A stretch of 64,000 nucleotides of DNA from an uncultured Dysosmobacter sp. (GCA_934565855.1 CAKTIO010000008.1:1-64000); one strand, 5' to 3'; shown: positions 1-9,407, counted from the stretch's first letter. Notes: generated by a model from the sequence alone, not told the origin. Program-made: numbers and translations.

Positions 1-76
1 GCGGCATAGCTCAGTTGGCTAGAGCATGCGGTTCATACCCGCAGTGTCCCCGGTTCAAATCCAGGTGCCGCTACCA
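1..76 (+). tRNA. tRNA-Met (CAT), elongator type, missing its first base
   Basis: Cloverleaf with D-arm AGCTCAG, anticodon loop TTCATAC and T-arm GGTTCAAATCC, with CCA encoded. The acceptor stem pairs fully only if one more base lies just before the window, so the 5' nucleotide is cut off. The D-arm and anticodon stem are elongator-like, not initiator-like. A lysidine-modified tRNA-Ile2 also carries CAT but looks less likely from the body sequence. Confidence 0.93.
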
Positions 77-128
77 AATCCCACGGAACAGCCTGTTCCG
101 TGGGTCCCTTTGGGGAAAAAGTTCATCT

Positions 129-203
129 GGCCCGTTGGTCAAGTGGTTAAGACACGGCCCTTTCACGGCTGTAACATGGGTTCGAATCCCGTACGGGTCA
201 CCA
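129..203 (+). tRNA. tRNA-Glu (TTC)
   Basis: Acceptor arm GGCCCGT pairs with ACGGGTC, followed by A and an encoded CCA. The anticodon loop carries TTC and the T-arm is GGTTCGAATCC. It is the second of three clustered tRNA genes, probably co-transcribed. Confidence 0.95.
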
Positions 204-237
204 TTTCTGGACAGGAACTGCTGTTCGGGAATTCTTC

Positions 238-314
238 GGAGGCTTAGCTCAGCTGGTTAGAGCGCCTGCTTCACACGCAGGAGGTCGACAGTTCGAGTCT
301 GCCAGTCTCCACCA
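238..314 (+). tRNA. tRNA-Val (CAC)
   Basis: Acceptor GGAGGCT pairs with AGTCTCC (one G-T pair), followed by A and CCA. Anticodon stem CCTGC/GCAGG encloses the loop TTCACAC, giving anticodon CAC. It is the last tRNA of the cluster and runs directly into a terminator. Confidence 0.95.
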
Positions 315-318
315 GGAA

Positions 319-350
319 GAAAAGACACGCATCGCGTGTCTTTTCTTTTT
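319..350 (+). terminator. terminator of the tRNA cluster
   Basis: Stem AAAAGACACGC/GCGTGTCTTTT with a three-base loop, followed by a T-rich run. It begins five bases after the CCA end of tRNA-Val. Confidence 0.9.
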
Positions 351-448
351 ATATTCATCATGATGAGCGCGGTCTGTACCGCCTGCGGTGGAAATGCACA
401 GGTTCTCTCTGACGACCCCCCTGCGCGCAAAAGCCGTTTTTCATATGA

Positions 449-480
449 AAAGCCGCAGAGGAGAACCCTCTGCGGCTTTC
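449..480 (-). terminator. terminator downstream of hemW
   Basis: Perfect stem AGCCGCAGAGG / CCTCTGCGGCT with a short loop. Read on the minus strand it ends in TTTT just after the hemW stop. No gene was seen between here and the tRNA terminator. Confidence 0.85.
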
Positions 481-498
481 TTTTGGCTCTTTGCTTGT

Positions 499-1713
499 TC
501 AGTCCAGCTGGACCCGGTAGTCGCCGCGGGCGGCGGCATCGGCACGGCGCAGCTTTTCCGCCCCCAGTGCGTCCAGCATTCCGCCAATGATCTGGTTAGA
601 CACCAGAAAGCCCCTCGGCGTCAGATGCCAGCGTCCGCCCTCCTCACAGACGGCATAGCCCGCCTGACGGCACTGCTCCAGAAACGGCAGGAAGCAGCGG
701 AAACGGCGGCGATAGCGGTTCTCAAATTCCTTCGGAACCAGTCCCCGCACCGTGCGCAGCCCCAGCATCACATACTCCGTGTCCCGGTCCAGCTCCGGAA
801 TACGCTCATTTTCCGACAGCATGGCGCCGCCCTCCAGTACGCCGTGAATGTATGTGTCCAGATCCCGGCTGTAGGCATAGCGGACACCGCCGAAATCCGA
901 ATGCGCGCCGGGACCGAAGCCGGCGTATTCGCCCAGCGTCCAGTATTTCAGATTGTGGCGGGATTCAAAGCCCGTCCGGGCAAAGTTGGAGATCTCATAC
1001 TGCGCAAAGCCAAAGCGGCGCATAAAATCCACCGTGTAGAGGTACATTTCCGCCTGCTGGTCATCGTCCGGCAGATTTGCCTCCTGCCGCCGCAGATACA
1101 GGGGCGTCCCCTCCTCCACCTTTAAGCCGTAGCAGGAAATGTGCTGGGGCGCCAGCTCCACAGCGGCCTCCAGATTTTTCTTCCACTGCTCCATCGTCTG
1201 CCCCGGCAGACCGTAAATCAGGTCCAGCGACAGGTTTTTGAGCTTTGCCCGCCGCGCCGCCTCCACCGCCTGCTGCACCTGCTGAAAGGTGTGGATGCGC
1301 CCGATCTCCCGCAGCTCCGCATCGCTGGCGGACTGCATTCCCAGCGACATCCGGTTAAAGCCCGCCCGCCGCAGCGTCCGCAGCGCCTTCCAGTTGCAGG
1401 CGGAGTCCGGGTTTGCCTCAAAGGTGATCTCTGCGTCCCGTGCCACGTCATATTTCTTCTGGATCAGCGCCAGCAGCTCCTTCAGCCGCTTCTCGCCCAG
1501 CAGGGTTGGCGTTCCGCCGCCGAAATAAATGGTGTCCACCCGGTGCTGCTCTGCCCGGGGAGCCGTTTCCAGCAGATGCGCTGTCAGCGCCTTCATATAG
1601 TCGTCCATCCGGTTCTGCGCCCCTGCCAATGAGTAAAAATCACAATAGGCGCATTTGGACTGGCAAAACGGGACATGAATATACAGTCCCAGCGGTTTTT
1701 TTTCAGCTTTCAT
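499..1713 (-). CDS. hemW: HemW-type radical SAM protein (heme chaperone)
   Basis: 404-residue radical SAM protein. The cluster motif CxxxCxxC is at C17, C21 and C24 (CQSKCAYC), and the family motif HNxxYW appears as HNLKYW. It lacks the N-terminal region typical of true coproporphyrinogen dehydrogenase (HemN), which favours HemW, a cytoplasmic protein that binds heme and inserts it into targets; older annotations call it oxygen-independent coproporphyrinogen oxidase. The chosen ATG at 1713 follows GCGGAGAAC; an in-frame ATG nine codons upstream lacks a good ribosome site. It is transcribed alone and ends at a strong terminator. Confidence 0.93.
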   Translation of the reverse strand: MKAEKKPLGLYIHVPFCQSKCAYCDFYSLAGAQNRMDDYMKALTAHLLETAPRAEQHRVDTIYFGGGTPTLLGEKRLKELLALIQKKYDVARDAEITFEANPDSACNWKALRTLRRAGFNRMSLGMQSASDAELREIGRIHTFQQVQQAVEAARRAKLKNLSLDLIYGLPGQTMEQWKKNLEAAVELAPQHISCYGLKVEEGTPLYLRRQEANLPDDDQQAEMYLYTVDFMRRFGFAQYEISNFARTGFESRHNLKYWTLGEYAGFGPGAHSDFGGVRYAYSRDLDTYIHGVLEGGAMLSENERIPELDRDTEYVMLGLRTVRGLVPKEFENRYRRRFRCFLPFLEQCRQAGYAVCEEGGRWHLTPRGFLVSNQIIGGMLDALGAEKLRRADAAARGDYRVQLD

Positions 1714-1855
1714 GTTCTCTCCGCTCTCTTCTCTTTGCATTCTGCAACATCATAGCGCGTTTTGCCCGGCAATGCAAGGTACGCCGGATTCATATTTTTC
1801 CCTTTTCCGGGCAGGATAAAGGCTGATATCCCACAAAGAAAGGTTGGAACCGCTC

Positions 1856-2299
1856 ATGGAGCTATCCCCGCAGGAATATCAGGCATATGTCCGGCAGATT
1901 TCTCCCAGGTCGCCGCTCTGGAAAAACCTCGCCCTGGCGTTTCTCACCGGCGGCGCCATCTGCGCCCTGGGGCAGCTGATCCAAAACGGATGGACCGCCG
2001 CCGGGCTGGATCAGCAGGACGCCGGTACCGCCGCCTCCTGCTCACTGGTGCTGCTGTCCGCCCTGCTGACGGGGCTGAACCTCTATCACCGGCTGGCACG
2101 CTTCGGCGGCGCTGGAACACTGGTACCCATCACCGGCTTTGCCAACGCCGTGGTCTCCCCCGCGATGGATTTCCGGGCGGAGGGCATCGTTACCGGTATG
2201 GCGGCAAAGATGTTTGTCATTGCTGGACCGGTCATTGTGTTCGGCACCCTTGCCAGCGTGGTATACGGTGTGATCTTACAGCTGTTTTCCATCATGTAA
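1856..2299 (+). CDS. spoVAC: stage V sporulation protein AC (SpoVAC)
   Basis: Small polytopic membrane protein of 147 residues, the usual SpoVAC length, with the signature stretch GAGTLVPITGFAN followed by an EG...AKMF...AGPVIVFGT region. SpoVA proteins form the inner spore membrane channel that moves Ca-dipicolinic acid during sporulation and germination; SpoVAC is the mechanosensitive component. The ATG at 1856 is preferred, with AAAGG about 13 bases upstream; a TTG at 1844 lies in frame but too close to that site. No spoVAD or spoVAE neighbour is present, so it stands alone here. It ends at a strong terminator. Confidence 0.9.
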   Translation: MELSPQEYQAYVRQISPRSPLWKNLALAFLTGGAICALGQLIQNGWTAAGLDQQDAGTAASCSLVLLSALLTGLNLYHRLARFGGAGTLVPITGFANAVVSPAMDFRAEGIVTGMAAKMFVIAGPVIVFGTLASVVYGVILQLFSIM

Positions 2300-2310
2300 T
2301 CGGTTTTCCG

Positions 2311-2353
2311 GGAAAGCGCCCCCTCTTCTTACAGGAAGAACGGGCGCTTTTCC
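2311..2353 (+). terminator. terminator after spoVAC
   Basis: Stem GAAAGCGCCC / GGGCGCTTTTC with an internal extension AGAAG-type stem and trailing T residues. Confidence 0.85.
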
Positions 2354-2602
2354 GGCATTTTCCTATCGAACAGGTCAGAAAAAAGAAATCGTTTTCTGTC
2401 CCTTAACAGCACTTTTCCGCGAATAAAGAGTTGACATAACAGTGTGGAAAACGCCGTGGAAAATGTGCAAAACCCTGAAAAATGAACAGATTATGAAGTT
2501 ACCGCTTTTTTTATGCTCTCCGCAGGGTCCGCACTTTTTCCGTCGAAAACAATCGAACACCGCCATCCGCACCGCCTCTGTCCGGGAGCGCGGGGTCTCC
2601 CC
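2354..2602. other. intergenic region without a recognised gene
   Basis: The small open frames here overlap on both strands, lack ribosome sites and resemble no family I know. A TTGACA at 2431 has no matching -10 element at normal spacing. Nothing else was seen. Confidence 0.6.
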
Positions 2603-2631
2603 TTGCGCCAGCGTCCACTTTGTGTTAAAAT
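2603..2631 (+). promoter_or_regulatory. sigma-A promoter of the topoisomerase pair
   Basis: TTGCGC, a 17-base spacer, then TAAAAT. It lies about 60 bases before the parE-type start codon, which has GGAGG immediately upstream. Confidence 0.6.
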
Positions 2632-2690
2632 ATGGAGAATTGAACATATGCAGCAGGATCTGCTGAACACAATACTCTGGAGGAAATCTG

Positions 2691-4670
2691 ATGGCAGGAA
2701 AACAGGACTACGGAAATGACAGCATCTCGTCTCTCAAGGGCGCGGACCGGGTCCGCAAGCGCCCGGGCGTGATCTTCGGCTCCGACGGTTTGGATGGCTG
2801 CGAACATGCGGTCTTTGAAATTCTCTCCAACTCCATCGACGAGGCGCGGGAGGGACACGGAAGGGTCATCACCGTCACCCGCTACGCCGACCACTCCATT
2901 GAGGTGGAGGACATGGGACGCGGCTGCCCGGTGGACTGGAACGAAAAGGAACAGAAATTCAACTGGGAGCTGGTATACTGCGAGCTGTACGCCGGAGGAA
3001 AATATGACAATGCCAGCGGCGATAACTACGAATACTCTCTGGGTCTGAATGGTCTGGGCGCCTGCGCCACCCAGTACGCCTCCCGCTACATGGACGTGAC
3101 CGTCTGGCGGGATGGCTTTGAATACCAGCTGCACTTTGAAAGGGGCGAGATCGTCGGTGAGATGAAGAAAACGCCCCTGACGAAAAAGAAAACCGGCACC
3201 CGCCACCACTGGCTGCCGGATCTGGACGTCTTTACCGACATCAACATCCCGGTGGAATTTTACACGGACATTCTCAAGCGGCAGGCGGTGGTCAACGCAG
3301 GCATCACCTTCCGTTTCCGCAACCAGGTTGGCAGCAGCTTTGAGACGCAGGAATTCCTGTATGAAAACGGCATTCAGGACTATGTGGCGGAGCTTGCCGG
3401 AGAGGGCAGCCTGACCGCCCCGGTGTTCTGGCAGACAGAGCAGGTGGGACGGGACCGGGAGGACAAGCCGGAGTACAAGGTAAAGCTCAGCGTGGCGTTC
3501 TGCTTCTCCAACCGGGTCAGCCTTATCGAGCATTATCACAACTCCAGCTGGCTGGAGCACGGCGGAAGTCCGGAAAAAGCCGCCAAGTCCGCCTTTGTCT
3601 CCGCGCTGGACAAGTATCTGCAGGACCAGAATAAATACCAGAAAAGCGAAAGCAAGATCACCTGGGCGGACATTGAGGACTGTCTGGTGCTGGTATCCAA
3701 CAACTTCTCCACCCAGACCAGCTATGAAAACCAGACAAAGAAGGCGATCACCAACCGGTTCATCCAGAAAGCCATGACGGACTTTCTGCGGTCCAATCTG
3801 GAGATCTACTTCATTGAGAACCGCTTTGACGCGGAGAAGATCGCCGAGCAGGTGCTTATCAACAAGCGCAGCCGGGAAAGCGCGGAAAAGCAGCGGCTGA
3901 ACATCAAGAAAAAGCTCTCCGGCAGCATCGACATCTCCAACCGGGTCCAGAAATTTGTGGACTGTCGGTCCAAGGATGTCAGCCGCCGGGAAATCTACAT
4001 CGTGGAGGGCGACTCCGCTCTGGGCAGCGTAAAGCTGAGCCGGGACGCGGAATATCAGGGCATCATGCCCGTCCGCGGCAAGATCCTCAACTGCCTGAAG
4101 GCGGACTACAGCCGCATTTTCAAAAGCGACATCATCACCGACCTTCTGAAGGTTCTGGGCTGCGGCGTGGAGGTGCAGAGCAAGCAGAATAAGGACCTGA
4201 CCGCCTTTGACCTGAACAACCTGCGCTGGAGCAAGGTGGTCATCTGCACCGATGGCGATGTGGATGGCTTTCAGATCCGCACCCTGATCCTGACCATGAT
4301 CTACCGGCTCTGCCCCACGCTGATCGAAAAGGGCTATGTCTATATCGCGGAAACCCCCCTGTTTGAGATCAACTGTGGTGAAAAAACCTGGTTTGCTTAC
4401 TCCGACAAGGAGAAGAACGACATTGTCAAGCAGCTGGAGGGCAAAAAGTATAAAATCGACCGCTCCAAGGGTCTTGGCGAAAATGACCCGGACATGATGT
4501 GGCTGACCACTATGAATCCGGAGACCCGCCGGCTCATCAAGGTAAACCCCTCTGACGCGGAGCAGACGTCGCAGGTGTTCGACCTGCTGCTGGGCGATAA
4601 TCTGCAGGGGCGCAAGGACCACATTGCTGAAAACGGCTACAAATATTTGGATCTGGCGGATATCAGCTGA
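2691..4670 (+). CDS. parE: type IIA DNA topoisomerase subunit B (ParE-like)
   Basis: 659-residue ATPase subunit of a type IIA topoisomerase. The GHKL ATPase fold shows E43 and N47 (FEILSNSIDEA) and the EDMGRG motif; the TOPRIM metal-binding motifs are EGDSALG at 439-445 and DGDVDG at 521-526. With the ParC-like subunit downstream it should decatenate or relax DNA using ATP. It matches the second, ParE-type branch found in many Clostridia rather than classical GyrB, so the parE name is by role. GGAGG precedes the ATG. There is no terminator before the next gene, so the two are probably co-transcribed. Confidence 0.88.
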   Translation: MAGKQDYGNDSISSLKGADRVRKRPGVIFGSDGLDGCEHAVFEILSNSIDEAREGHGRVITVTRYADHSIEVEDMGRGCPVDWNEKEQKFNWELVYCELYAGGKYDNASGDNYEYSLGLNGLGACATQYASRYMDVTVWRDGFEYQLHFERGEIVGEMKKTPLTKKKTGTRHHWLPDLDVFTDINIPVEFYTDILKRQAVVNAGITFRFRNQVGSSFETQEFLYENGIQDYVAELAGEGSLTAPVFWQTEQVGRDREDKPEYKVKLSVAFCFSNRVSLIEHYHNSSWLEHGGSPEKAAKSAFVSALDKYLQDQNKYQKSESKITWADIEDCLVLVSNNFSTQTSYENQTKKAITNRFIQKAMTDFLRSNLEIYFIENRFDAEKIAEQVLINKRSRESAEKQRLNIKKKLSGSIDISNRVQKFVDCRSKDVSRREIYIVEGDSALGSVKLSRDAEYQGIMPVRGKILNCLKADYSRIFKSDIITDLLKVLGCGVEVQSKQNKDLTAFDLNNLRWSKVVICTDGDVDGFQIRTLILTMIYRLCPTLIEKGYVYIAETPLFEINCGEKTWFAYSDKEKNDIVKQLEGKKYKIDRSKGLGENDPDMMWLTTMNPETRRLIKVNPSDAEQTSQVFDLLLGDNLQGRKDHIAENGYKYLDLADIS

Positions 4671-4896
4671 AATCGGCGTTTCCAATTCATCCAATCCTGC
4701 TCCAAAATCAACAGTACCCCATCGTGGCAAGCCTTATTAAAGCACAAAGCTCAGCAACAAGACTGCCGTCCTGTTTGATGACAGCTTGTTTCGCACGCCG
4801 GTCCGGGATATCCCTGGGTCACAGCGTCCGGTCTGCTCCCACTCCACACCCTCCAATTTTTGAATTCTGATACCAAAAAGAAGGACCTCTATCATT

Positions 4897-7140
4897 ATGG
4901 CTAAGAAAAAACAGCCGGAGGAATCCCGGCCTAAAGTCAACAATCCCAACGTTATGGGGCTTCACGCAGCCGTGGTGGAGCAGCCCATTACCGACACACT
5001 GGAAACCAACTACATGCCCTACGCCATGAGCGTCATCGTCTCCCGCGCCATTCCGGAGATCGACGGGTTCAAGCCCTCCCACCGGAAGCTGCTTTACACC
5101 ATGTATAAGATGGGGCTGCTGACAGGCGGTCGGACCAAGTCCGCCAACATTGTGGGGCAGACCATGCGCCTGAACCCCCACGGCGACTCCGCCATCTACG
5201 ACACGATGGTGCGGCTCTCCCGGGGCTACGGCGCGCTGCTGACCCCCTTTGTGGACTCCAAGGGCAACTTCGGCAAGGTCTACTCCCGGGACATGGCGTG
5301 GGCTGCCTCCCGGTATACGGAGGCAAAGCTCTCCCCCATCTGCGCCGAGCTGTTCCGGGACATCGACAGTGACACCGTGGACTTTGTGGACAACTATGAC
5401 AACACCATGAAGGAGCCGGCGCTGCTGCCCACTACCTTCCCCAACATTCTCGTGTCCTCCAACATGGGCATTGCCGTGGGCATGGCATCCCAGATCTGCG
5501 GCTTCAATCTGGGCGAGGTGTGCGACACCACCATTGCCTTTTTGAAAAATCCCGATTGCGACCTGACAGAAACGCTGCTGGCTCCGGACTTTCCCACCGG
5601 CGGCGAGCTGATCTGCGACCCGGACACCCTGCGCGGCATTTACAGCACCGGGCGGGGTGGCGTCAAGGTCCGCGCAAAATACCGCTACGTCAAGGACCAG
5701 AACCTGATCGAGATCTATGAAATTCCCTACTCCACCACCACGGAGGCAATTCTGGACAAGGTTGCCGAGCTGATCAAGGCAGGCAAGGCAAAAGAGATCG
5801 CCGACATGCGGGATGAGACCGACCTGTCCGGTCTGAAGCTGACCATTGACCTCAAGCGGGGCGCGGACCCGGATAAGCTGATGGCAAAGCTCTTCAGGCT
5901 GACCACGCTGGAGGATACCTTCAGCTGCAATTTCAACATTCTCATCGGCGGAATGCCCCGGGTACTGGGCGTCCGGCAGATTTTGGAGGAGTGGACGGCA
6001 TGGCGGACGGACTCCGTCAAGCGGCGGGTCTACTTCGTCATGAACAAGAAAAAAGACAAGCTGCACCTGCTGAAGGGTCTGAAGCGCATCCTGCTGGACA
6101 TCGACAAGGCCATTCACATCATCCGGGAGACCGAGGAGGAGGCTGAGGTCATTCCCAACCTGATGATCGGCTTCGGCATTGACCAGATCCAGGCGGAATA
6201 TGTGGCGGAGATCAAGCTGCGCAACATCAACAAGGAATTCATCCTCAAGCGGGTGGCGGAGACGGACTCCCTACAGGCGGAGATCGATGATCTGCAGGAC
6301 ACCCTGGACTCTCCCCAGCGCATCAAGAAGATCATTGTGGATGAGCTGAAGGCAGTCAAGAAAAAGTACGCCGAGCCGCGCCGCACCACCATCACCTACG
6401 ATCACGAGCTGCCCACGCTGGAGCTGGAGCCGGAAATCGAGGATTATCCCGTTCACCTGTTCCTCTCCCGGGAGGGCTACTTCAAAAAGATCACTCCGGC
6501 GTCTCTGCGCATGAACAGCGAGCAGAAGTACAAGGAGGGCGACGGTCTGCGGCAGGCGCTGACCGCCACCAACCGGGCGGAGATCATGTTCTTCACCGAC
6601 CGGGCACAGGTCTATAAAATTCGCCTGTGGGATTTTGACGACGCCAAGGCAAGCGTGCTGGGCGACTATCTGCCCACAAAGCTGGGACTGGACCCGGAGG
6701 AAGCCATTGTCTGGGCGGTGCTGCCGGGCGAGGCTTACTCCGGCGGACTGCTGTTCTTCTTTGAAAACGGCAAGGTTGCCCGGCTTGCCATGAACTCCTA
6801 CCAGACCTCCTCCAACCGCAGGAAGCTGACCAGCGCCTACTCCGACAAATCGCCGCTGGTGTGCATCCGCCGGGTGGACGAAGAGGAGGAGCTGGCGGTC
6901 TACTCCAGCGAACCGCGGGTCCTGATCTTCCAAACCGCCCTGCTGACGCCCAAGTCCACCCGCACCACGCAGGGCGTACAGGTGATGACCCTGAAAAAGA
7001 ACCGCCGCGTCACAGAGGTCAAGCCGGTAACGGAGACCTCGATCACCAACAAGAGCCGTTACCGCGTCCGTGTGCTTCCCGCCACCGGTGCCCTGCTGCG
7101 GGCGGAGGATTCCGAGGAGCAGCAGCTGGACCTGCTGTGA
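4897..7140 (+). CDS. parC: type IIA DNA topoisomerase subunit A (ParC-like)
   Basis: 747-residue DNA cleavage subunit. The catalytic tyrosine is Y140 in AASRYTEAK. The quinolone-determining region reads NPHGDSAIYD, with serine (S98) at the resistance position and D102 at the second, the form expected of a sensitive enzyme. A coiled segment (DSLQAEIDDLQ) follows, then a beta-pinwheel C-terminal domain. It pairs with the ParE-like subunit 226 bases upstream, in the same direction. GAAGGA lies about 12 bases before the ATG. The 226-base gap holds no gene or terminator that I can see. Confidence 0.88.
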   Translation: MAKKKQPEESRPKVNNPNVMGLHAAVVEQPITDTLETNYMPYAMSVIVSRAIPEIDGFKPSHRKLLYTMYKMGLLTGGRTKSANIVGQTMRLNPHGDSAIYDTMVRLSRGYGALLTPFVDSKGNFGKVYSRDMAWAASRYTEAKLSPICAELFRDIDSDTVDFVDNYDNTMKEPALLPTTFPNILVSSNMGIAVGMASQICGFNLGEVCDTTIAFLKNPDCDLTETLLAPDFPTGGELICDPDTLRGIYSTGRGGVKVRAKYRYVKDQNLIEIYEIPYSTTTEAILDKVAELIKAGKAKEIADMRDETDLSGLKLTIDLKRGADPDKLMAKLFRLTTLEDTFSCNFNILIGGMPRVLGVRQILEEWTAWRTDSVKRRVYFVMNKKKDKLHLLKGLKRILLDIDKAIHIIRETEEEAEVIPNLMIGFGIDQIQAEYVAEIKLRNINKEFILKRVAETDSLQAEIDDLQDTLDSPQRIKKIIVDELKAVKKKYAEPRRTTITYDHELPTLELEPEIEDYPVHLFLSREGYFKKITPASLRMNSEQKYKEGDGLRQALTATNRAEIMFFTDRAQVYKIRLWDFDDAKASVLGDYLPTKLGLDPEEAIVWAVLPGEAYSGGLLFFFENGKVARLAMNSYQTSSNRRKLTSAYSDKSPLVCIRRVDEEEELAVYSSEPRVLIFQTALLTPKSTRTTQGVQVMTLKKNRRVTEVKPVTETSITNKSRYRVRVLPATGALLRAEDSEEQQLDLL

Positions 7141-7166
7141 CCCCGGATGGAAAGGAGCGTCCATTT

Positions 7167-8021
7167 ATGAACAAGCTGCTGAGATCCTACGCCATCATTG
7201 CCGTGGGCTGTCTCTTCTTCTCCATTTCCTTCGACTGGTTCTTCAGCGTCAACCAGATCGCAATGGGCGGCGTCACCGGTCTTGCCCAGGTCATCCACGC
7301 CGTTTTTCCGCCCCTCTCCGTGGGTCTTCTGACCATTCTCATCAACGTCCCGCTGTTTCTGCTGGGATGGAAGTACATCGGCTTTCACCTGCTGGCGTCC
7401 TCTCTGTTTTCCATGCTGGTCAGCTCTGCCGCCATCGACTTCATTGCCGCCGTTCATATCTTTCAGCCAATGGACCCCATGCTGGCAAGCCTGTGCGGCG
7501 GAGCGCTGCTGGGGCTGGGCGTGGGCATCGTGTTCACACAGGACGCCACCACCGGCGGCACAGACATTGTGGCGCGGCTGCTGAAGCTGAAATTCCCGTG
7601 GCTGCCCATGGGAAAGCTGGTGCTGGTGCCGGACTTTGTGGTGCTGACCCTTGCCGCCCTGGTATTTGGGCGGGTCGAGGCGGCGCTGTACGGTCTGGTG
7701 GGGCTGTTCGTCTCCTCTCAGGTCATTGACGCCGTTCTATACGGTCTGAACACCGCAAAGGTAGCTTACATCGTCTCCGACCGCTCTGCCAATATGCGGG
7801 AGACCATTCTCCGGCTGGACCGGGGCGGCACCATTCTGGAAGCCCGCGGCGCATACACCGGCGAGGCAAAGCAGGTGGTCATGGTGGCGTTCCGGCAGAA
7901 GGAGATCGTTCAGATCAAAAAAGCCATTCATGAGACCGATCCCCACGCATTTTTCATCGTCTGCAACGCCCACGAGATCATGGGCGAGGGCTTCGGTGAA
8001 TACAAAAGCCAGGAGGTGTGA
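7167..8021 (+). CDS. YitT family membrane protein (DUF161 + DUF2179)
   Basis: 284 residues with about five to six membrane segments over residues 1-185 and a soluble C-terminal DUF2179 domain ending near EIMGEGF. The motif TGGTDIVARLL is typical of the family. Function is unknown in most members; transport or sensing is usual speculation. The ATG at 7167 follows AAAGGAG. It starts 26 bases after the topoisomerase stop and runs into the LUD gene, so it may belong to the same transcript. Confidence 0.85.
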   Translation: MNKLLRSYAIIAVGCLFFSISFDWFFSVNQIAMGGVTGLAQVIHAVFPPLSVGLLTILINVPLFLLGWKYIGFHLLASSLFSMLVSSAAIDFIAAVHIFQPMDPMLASLCGGALLGLGVGIVFTQDATTGGTDIVARLLKLKFPWLPMGKLVLVPDFVVLTLAALVFGRVEAALYGLVGLFVSSQVIDAVLYGLNTAKVAYIVSDRSANMRETILRLDRGGTILEARGAYTGEAKQVVMVAFRQKEIVQIKKAIHETDPHAFFIVCNAHEIMGEGFGEYKSQEV

Positions 8022-8026
8022 ACCGG

Positions 8027-8623
8027 ATGTCTTCTCTGGAACGCGTACAGACCCAGCTGGAGCGGTGCGGCTACACCGTGCATGCTTTCCCGGACCGCGC
8101 CGCGGCAGCGGAGCATCTGAACCGGGTCATTGACGGGACCACCGTGGGCTTCGGCGGCTCCGTCACCCTGCAGGAGATGGGGCTTTATGAAAGTCTCGGT
8201 GCGCACAACACCGTAGCCTGGCATTGGAAGCAGACGGAGGGCGATCCCCTGTCCGCCGCCGCAGCGGCAGAGGTTTATCTGACCTCGGTCAATGCCCTGG
8301 CGGAAACTGGTGAGATCGTCAACATGGACGGCAACGGCAATCGGGTCGCCAGTATGCTTTACGGACACCGGAAGGTCTTTTTCGTCATCGGGCGGAACAA
8401 GCTCGCCCCCACACTGGAAGCCGCCATCCACCGCACCCGAAACATCGCCGCGCCCAAAAATGCCCAGCGGCTGAAGCGCCGGACCCCCTGCGCCATCCGG
8501 GCGGACCGCTGCTATCATTGCAGCAGCCCGGACCGCATCTGCTGCGCCATGACCATTCTCTACCGCCCCATGATGAATGCGGAGGCGGAAATTCTGCTCA
8601 TTGACGAGGATCTGGGATATTAA
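8027..8623 (+). CDS. LUD domain protein (LutC/YkgG-like)
   Basis: 198-residue LUD domain protein. It shows the N-terminal FGGSVTL motif and the central GNRVASMLYG motif of the stand-alone LUD family. LutB/LutC relatives take part in L-lactate oxidation, but stand-alone members have no firm role. A cysteine-rich tail (CYHC...CC) could bind metal. AGGAGG sits 10 bases before the ATG at 8027, inside the end of the preceding gene; an earlier GTG at 8018 overlaps that site and is less likely. Confidence 0.85.
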   Translation: MSSLERVQTQLERCGYTVHAFPDRAAAAEHLNRVIDGTTVGFGGSVTLQEMGLYESLGAHNTVAWHWKQTEGDPLSAAAAAEVYLTSVNALAETGEIVNMDGNGNRVASMLYGHRKVFFVIGRNKLAPTLEAAIHRTRNIAAPKNAQRLKRRTPCAIRADRCYHCSSPDRICCAMTILYRPMMNAEAEILLIDEDLGY

Positions 8624-8654
8624 CGCGCTTCCGCGCGGAAAGGAGACGCCGCCT

Positions 8655-9347
8655 ATGCACCGAAAGCTTGCCGCCGCAGCCATTCTCTCCGGCTGCCTGC
8701 TGCTGTGCGGCTGCGCCTCCCTGCTGGAGCGGGAATACAGCACCGTGGAGGAGCACAGCAGCAAATACTGGGAAAGCGAATCCGCCGACATTCTCCGTGC
8801 AGAGAACTATCAGGACATCGTCAACGACCTGATGCTGCTCATTGGGCAGCACACAGAAAACGCCATCCTGCGGCTTTACAATTACGAGGGAGACGCCACC
8901 GTGTCCTCCCTGCTGGAAAACGCCGCTGCGGAGGTCCAGCAGGATACGCCCCTGGGGGCTTACGCCGTGGAGTACATCACCTCGGAAGCCCAGCTGCAGC
9001 GCAGCTATTATGAGATCACCCTCCGCATCTCCTACCGCCGCTCCGCCGAACAGATCCGCTCTGTCGTCAACGCCACCACGGCATCCGCCCTGCCGGAGCT
9101 GCTGGAAAACGCCCTGCAAGCCGGAAAGGACGAGCTGGCGGTGCGCATCAGCTACTGGGGCAGCGACAGTGCCGAAACAGTGCAGGCAGCTGTCCGCACC
9201 GTGCGGGAAGCCCACGGTCTGACCGAAGAGGATGCTCCCTGGACCGTGACCCTCTATCCCCGGGAGGATGCCGCCGGACTGGTGGAGTTTCTTTTCTCCC
9301 CCTCCGGTGAGGAGGTCATGCAGACAGCTCCCGCCGAAAAAAGTTGA
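8655..9347 (+). CDS. predicted lipoprotein, unknown function
   Basis: 230 residues. The N-terminal signal ends in a lipobox LLCGC (modified Cys near residue 20), so the protein should be lipid-anchored outside the membrane. The rest is acidic and soluble, with no domain I recognise. AAAGGAGA precedes the ATG. It follows the LUD gene by about 30 bases and is probably the last gene of this transcript. Confidence 0.75.
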   Translation: MHRKLAAAAILSGCLLLCGCASLLEREYSTVEEHSSKYWESESADILRAENYQDIVNDLMLLIGQHTENAILRLYNYEGDATVSSLLENAAAEVQQDTPLGAYAVEYITSEAQLQRSYYEITLRISYRRSAEQIRSVVNATTASALPELLENALQAGKDELAVRISYWGSDSAETVQAAVRTVREAHGLTEEDAPWTVTLYPREDAAGLVEFLFSPSGEEVMQTAPAEKS

Positions 9348-9366
9348 AAAATATTTGAAATAGGGA

Positions 9367-9395
9367 TTGACAAAACGGGCATATCCCGATATAAT
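9367..9395 (+). promoter_or_regulatory. perfect consensus promoter of tRNA-Gly
   Basis: TTGACA, 17 bases, TATAAT: an exact sigma-A consensus in both hexamers and spacing. The tRNA begins 13 bases after the -10 box, so almost no leader is made. Confidence 0.92.
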
Positions 9396-9407
9396 CAATC
9401 CTGTTCC

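Noticed and set aside
388..1125. 245-residue frame opposite hemW
   Set aside because: Spans the tRNA/hemW terminators and mirrors hemW.
2431..2459. TTGACA as a promoter before the topoisomerase genes
   Set aside because: No -10-like sequence at 16-18 bases; the pair at 2603-2631 is better.
2354..2690. Small frames between spoVAC and the topoisomerase pair
   Set aside because: Overlap on both strands, no ribosome sites, no recognisable protein features.
2625..4730. 701-residue frame opposite the ParE-like gene
   Set aside because: Complementary shadow with no start signal; the plus strand has TOPRIM and ATPase motifs.
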